DNA of 64,000 bases from Rhyacichthys aspro (taxonomy: Eukaryota > Chordata > Actinopteri > Gobiiformes > Rhyacichthyidae). Every line of letters begins with the position of its first letter. Position 1 is the stretch's first letter. The notes under the pieces were generated by a model, which was not told the origin of the DNA, did no database searches, and saw only the letters and a list, made by a program, of their open reading frames with translations. Of the stretch, positions 58,600 through 64,000 are shown in pieces. The DNA lies in assembly GCA_036850595.1 (NCBI GenBank), contig CM072152.1:7583640-7647639 (forward strand). The letters run 5' to 3'. A program made the position numbers and the translations under genes.

Positions 58600-61500
58600 A
58601 AGGTTTTCACGTCATCCGCGATTTTCTATTTTTAAAAAAAGTATTGGTTTTCGTTTTCGTGTTTACAAAAGCTCCGGTGGAAGCCTGTTGGATAATTCTG
58701 CACACTCACCATCTTCGAAGTCTTTTGTTTCCTACAGATTATCAAGCTAATCTTCTTGCAATGACTCATTACACTCCATATGTAATAATTGCTGTGTGAA
58801 GTAATGATCTAAATACAACTGTTTCCATTCATTTTCCAGATCCTGGCTCAGAAGCGCTCCGTTCTTTCTGCCAAAGTGGATGTAGTACATTAAAAGGCTT
58901 TCTCCTCATCTCTAGCCGTCACATTTAGTCATACTTCCCCTGCGATGTTTAGATTTTCTATCAAAAACCACAACGGCAATGAATGTGTGACTCTATACGC
59001 ACACATCATGTTGCAATAACCTTTAGATTAAGAAGTAAAGTATGCCGGAGTTCTTTAAGGTGACCCTGGAGGGGCCACAGACGGCTGCAGTCCAGACCCG
59101 GAGCTGGATTTCTGTCCAGCCCTGCACCAGCACCAGAGGGGCTATTACACAAGTCCCTTAATGACACTTAATGATTTAATTGAGTAGAAATCATGGAAAC
59201 AAAGTGATACATGACTTACTCAGGTTGACATTTAGCAGACCCAAGTCCATGTGTTCTGTCACTGAAGGGAGGTTCAGTGTGAGCCCGCCTTCCTCTGTTC
59301 CGTTCATTTACCTGCAGAGCTACATGCAGAAAGTACTACACAATTGTTCCAGCACACAACAGCGATGTTCAATTGAGTTTTATTCGATATCAAGCCTTAA
59401 AGTGATGTGATGTATTGGTCCACTTTTTGTCACTAGCCCTGTTTTTCCACTGTACTTTAAAAAATATTATGATGTGTTGGAAATTAATATCTGAAGAATT
59501 GTTGCATTGTGATATTACTGTTATCATGGACAGTGTATCGGAAATTCTATTGTCACCTCTAATTTGAAGAGTGTGGTGTACGTTTGCAGCAGTTTAGAAG
59601 CTCTAAAAGTCCTATAGTGCTGCTACTGGTCCCATCTTGAATCTATTCATTGATCATTTAGTCGCAACTTGGGACCCACTATATACCAAACCAAGTTGTT
59701 TTGTATGGCCTTTATTGCAAAACCTAATTTGATGTGGTAAGTAAGTATTAGATGCATTAGAAAACTGCATGTTTGTCTTTGTTAAAAAAAAATAAAGAAA
59801 GAAAATTTAAAAAAAAAATTTAAATGCAACATACTTTTTAGCCTCACAATTTACAACCAAAGAAATAAATGAACCCATTTTGGGGTCATAGTGTGTGCAT
59901 ATTCTGAGAAGTTAGGGTCATTTAAAAATAAGTGTAGAGTACCCCACCTCAGTCAACTTTATTCATATATTTTATTTTATTTTTTACCACAGATTACACA
60001 AACAATAGAGATATTTTTTTAAGAAAATGATCATACATTTACAATAGTCTTTCTTTTCTACTCACCATAACACTCAGGTGAGCTGCAAAAATGTCACATA
60101 AACTGCCCCTAATTACAAAAATGTGCCGCATGGAATAAAGCTATATTTTCAAATGTTGACTTTAATATAATTCACACTTAATGCTTTTCTCCTCTCATAC
60201 TGAAACAACACACATAGAATTCTTCATTTGTCTCTTAACCACAAAAGAGAACTGTTTAATAAAAGGCAGATAAGTAATTAAATAAGATAAGGATTAAAGC
60301 TTTGTCTCATTGTGGAATGTTTGTAAGAAAGTCCAGCATGGTTCATTCCTGCTCACATCTGTCTGGCTGCTCCCCAGCCAATGATAAATGGAAAACTACA
60401 CTTAACATTCTCAATCGACAAACACTTTTTTTCTTTTTTTTTTTCAATGAGAACGTTTACAAGTACTCTACAATAAATGAGGCCCCAAGTGCACTTAAAG
60501 TGACAGCAAGTGTGGATTTAAATGTCTGTGCTAATTTGAGCCCTTGTAGCTGCTGGGTGTAGTTCACACACAAGCAGCTGCAGTTCAGCTCAGATGCATC
60601 TCTAAAGGTGGAGCTAAAGAGGTCGTTTAGATCATTATCAATAATTATTGTAAAAGTAATGCTTAATATTTGATACAATGTTAAACAAGTGACTTAATCT
60701 CCCAACAAAAGGAAAAAAGACAGGGCGCAAGCAGTGATCCCTGTGGAACTCTAAGGTTGTCTGTTATTATAAAAACTTATGCATATGATTGAGCAGATCA
60801 TGGTGTTAAAAGTAAATAATATTAAAATCAAAATACACAACAACCATTTTCATTTGAGGAAAACAAGTCAGCTCAAACTGTCTGTAATATGCCAGAAAAA
60901 AGAAAAAAAAACAACAACAAAAACAACAACAAACATAAAAGCTACATAAAACTACAACAAGTTTCATTTTTGGGACATAAAAATTTCCATGAGCCAAGAT
61001 TTGCTCAAAGCCTTGATTTTGACAGTTACAGGATTACAGTAGGTTTATAATAGTTTGGTGGTGGCCAAGTTCCTCTCATGTACACACCTGCATTTGTGTC
61101 TTACTGTGGTTTCCATTTTATTGCATTCAATAGATTTATGTGTACTGAGTTGGTACATTTTTTTCTGCAGTGTGCTTCTATTTTACAATGCAGCCGAGTG
61201 AGGTTTTGTTCCATCCAAGATTTTTTAAATCCCTTATTTCCCTTAAAATCTCTTAATTTGCTTTGCATGTCTTGGAACACAAGTGTCCTTGTTTCCATCC
61301 GACTGTGATGGAACAACATCTGGTTGTTCAAATGTCAGACGAGTATGTTGCAGTCACAACAGAACTAACTGGATTTTTATTACAGGACTTTGCTTATCAA
61401 GGGAGTGATTATGGATTAAAGATTTTATGATATGAAACTAAATATCATGCACAGTATTGAATTATATTGTAGCATGGGGCATATTACACAGTTCAGTATG

Positions 61501-61870
61501 TACCATTAATACATATAATGTAATGTTTCTGCAAAGGTTTAGTGTTGATGGCTTGAAAGGCACCAGCTGAACCTACCTTTATAGATGTACATGGCGTGTT
61601 GAAGTTTGATTTTGTCCCCAGGTTTTCTATGTCTATTTGGAGGGTCAATAGCAGTGACTCAGTTTCATCAAGTGCCACACTGGTCAGTAAGACACCTACA
61701 TACAGACTTTGGTTGATCATAAAAGTTGTTCAACATATAGTGATAGTGTATTATGTCAAACAAATAAAGTGATGACAAAAACATCCAATTCCTAATCTTC
61801 CACGTCTTCTCAAATGGTCTCACTTTGCACTACTTTTCCTTTTTGTGCCTTCATTAAGAAACAAAATAAA
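58600..61870. other. AT-rich intergenic, no gene seen
   Basis: Scanned on both strands. There are A/T tracts (59785-59825, 60426-60445, 60895-60935) and no recognised exon. A balanced patch at 59040-59190 could be regulatory. Confidence 0.5.
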
Positions 61871-61884
61871 CAGTATTTGTGGGT

Positions 61885-61945
61885 ATACATTTGCAGAGGG
61901 TTAAATTTGGCCCCTGGGCCTTGAGTTGACATGTCTTTTGGTTGA
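61885..61945. mobile_element. hAT-like terminal fragment
   Basis: GGTTAAATTTGGCCCCTGGGCCTTGAGTTGACATG closely follows the 41.3 kb fragment (CCCCCAGGCCTTGAGTTTGACACG). Read as another decayed end of the same hAT-type family. Confidence 0.45.
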
Positions 61946-62374
61946 TATAGATGATGATCACTTGTCTTTTGATCTAAACAAAGTTTGGGAGCTTTTACTT
62001 TACTTTAAAAGTTTATATACATTTACTGGGGACAAATTCCAGTTTGCTTGAAAATAATGTGAGTCGGCCACTTGATTTTGGTTATTTGATATGATTGAGG
62101 ACCTACCTAAATGGCCTTAGATGCCAATTTAAATGAATCACAATAATGCCCATACTCAATATAAGAGATATTGAGATCTTTTTACTCATTTGAGCACTTC
62201 TTTATACTGATAATGTCATGCACATGCTCCACTAACTGCTGTTCGAGAGCAAAGTTAAGCCCCTCCTGTGTTTTAGGCTATCATGATAATGTATTGTTAC
62301 ACAAATGTATATTTTTATTTTTTATATCTTGGAAGATTTTAGAAGATAGCGTTTATAATTTTGATGGCACTAAT

Positions 62375-62735
62375 ACACTACCTGGATGTATGATCTGGGG
62401 TTGCTGCAGTTGGTCAGGTATAGATTCAGTAACACTATGTGCCCAAAGAATGAGATCAGCTGACTACCAACATCCTGAATGACCAGGTTATTCCATCAAG
62501 GGATTTCTTCTTCCCTGATGGCATGGGCATATTCCAAGATGACAATGTCAGGATTCATTGGGCTCACATTAGAGTGGTTCAGGGAGACATCATTTTCACA
62601 CATGGATTGGCCACCACAGAGTCCAGACCTTAACCCTATTGAGAATCTTTGGGATGTGCTGGAGAAGGCTTTTGCGCAGTTGTCACACTCTCCCATGATC
62701 AATAATGAAAAATTAATGCAAATATTTAATTTTTA
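62375..62735 (+). pseudogene. Tc1/mariner transposase, inactive C-terminal fragment
   Basis: Two overlapping frames encode consecutive parts of a Tc1-type DDE transposase. The first (to 62482) has MIWGCCSWSGIDSVTLCAQR, where family members read MVWGCFS.SG. The second (from about 62530 on) has FSHMDWPPQSPDLNPIENLW, containing the final catalytic Glu block, then DVLEKAF. The middle piece (IFQDDN, second catalytic Asp) is readable near 62530-62550 in a third position only after allowing for a stop and a frameshift. The N-terminal paired-type DNA-binding half is missing. Dead copy. Confidence 0.85.
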
Positions 62736-62749
62736 GAAATAATTTTTTT

Positions 62750-64000
62750 GACATTGCAGAAGCTTTGTGAAACAATGCCACAGCAAATGCATGCTATAAT
62801 CAAATTTTTTTGTGGCGACTTTTTTTTGGTCAGGCAGTGTGTTTCCAAAACACCACAAAAAAGGAAAACAGATACATTTTTTACTGTCCCAGTCCTAATT
62901 AGATGATTGACAGGTGTGAAGGCCCACCCCCCTTGTGTTATCAACTATTAGGGCAAAATGTATTCATCCCAGAAAATTAAATTTGGGCAAAACACAGAGA
63001 CTTTACTGTAATTTTGAGAGCATGTGGAGTGACAGGAAGAGCAGGCTATCATTATTTTGCATTGAAAAGGTTGTCGGTAAGAGCTTCACTTGAAATCATA
63101 AAGTCAGCCTGATACTTCTGCACATTTCTGAAAGTGGTATTGTTATAATTCAGTGTGCCAAAGTTGATGTTACTGTAGTGTTAACATCAACCACAACACT
63201 GGGTAACAACTTGTATTCACACTGTTGTAGACCCAAGACCTCCTGTTTGCTAGGTGTTTTAACATGCTGAGTCACTTAAACAAAGGGTTTTCTGTCAGAC
63301 TGCCATGACAGTGCAGCAAAAAACATTTCCACTTACCTCAGTTTAATTCTGACTCCAATCATTCAGAGTTGAATTGAATGCGGTTCAGTGTGTCTGTGTG
63401 GTTTCCTGCGCTCTCTGACAGTTCTCCATTAAGACCCGATGAGAATTAAGAGCTGCTCTTTGACCGAGCACAAAAGCACAATGTCCTTCACAGTTGCAGT
63501 TGAAATGTTTTGAAATCATCACACTTGGCCCTCGCATGCTCTTTTTGAAGATGGATGAAATGGCTTTTAAAGAGTCGGCATGAAGAAGTGCAGATACCTT
63601 GATGAAATATGTCTTGTATACAGAAGGGATTTTATTACGCCATCGTTCAGACAAAGCCATCAGCACAGTGCACTTTTCCACTGGGTGCCTAATGTAAATT
63701 CCTGCCCAGTGTTTATAATTTCCACAGCAGGTGATTCACTCAATCAAAGGCCGAGCTCTGGTTTCCACAGACGCTGAGTTAAATGTTGAATTACACGCTG
63801 CGTCAAAAACCTACAAGCCCCACACCAATTTTATCCCAGACTCACATTTAAAGTAGCCTATGTAAATCACATTTCTAGAAACATGGAAATGTGGAATTTT
63901 AATATTTAAGAGGAGAAATGTGCACTATATTAACATTGGGTAGATTAAAGTAAATGGGTATAAGCATCGATCTTTGAGGAACTCTGCAAGTTAAAGTTAT
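62750..64000. promoter_or_regulatory. Right-edge intergenic; candidate conserved block at 63300-63780
   Basis: From 63300 to 63780 the composition becomes balanced and repeat-free (for example TTAAGACCCGATGAGAATTAAG and GGTGATTCACTCAATCAAAGG). This resembles the other candidate regulatory blocks. The open frames on both strands overlap each other and match nothing known. The rest is AT-rich without features. Confidence 0.3.

Overview
The window is nuclear DNA from a vertebrate, almost certainly a ray-finned (teleost) fish. The genes are split into short exons with GT-AG introns. The intergenic DNA is AT-rich and carries microsatellites, a tRNA-derived SINE, hAT and Tc1 transposon remains and foldback elements. 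The gene set corresponds to the human 9q22 neighbourhood BARX1 - PTPDC1 - let-7a-1/let-7f-1. No bacterial operon, CRISPR array or phage was seen.

Layout. (1) 1-5.6 kb, minus strand: the 5' part of a Wnt7 gene (exons 1 and 2), running off the left edge, with a GC-rich 5' region. (2) 7.3-7.6 kb, minus strand: a let-7f/let-7a microRNA pair, with a near-perfect foldback element between it and wnt7. (3) 11.5-13.9 kb, minus strand: a compact seven-exon SUN-domain gene (304 aa, SUN3/SPAG4-like). (4) 16.3-24.4 kb, minus strand: a complete nine-exon PTPDC1 (700 aa phosphatase), with a possible alternative first exon near 22.2 kb and a possible 5' UTR exon near 27.6 kb. (5) 31.4-35.2 kb, plus strand: a complete four-exon BARX1 homeobox gene (248 aa). 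(6) 35.5-64 kb: no host gene found. This desert holds microsatellites and transposon relics between blocks of evenly composed, homeodomain-site-rich DNA. These blocks are candidate long-range enhancers of BARX1, but no alignment could be run.

Exon boundaries were read by hand from splice sites and reading-frame continuity. Every coding junction in the three complete genes keeps frame. The four left-hand loci (wnt7, let-7, SUN gene, PTPDC1) share one strand; BARX1 is divergent from PTPDC1. The most notable points are a Wnt7 gene physically linked to the BARX1/PTPDC1/let-7a-f block, where mammals have none, and the very short SUN protein. The genes are not a single pathway: Wnt7 and BARX1 act in developmental patterning, let-7 in timing and differentiation, PTPDC1 in centrosome and cilium biology, and the SUN protein at the nuclear envelope.
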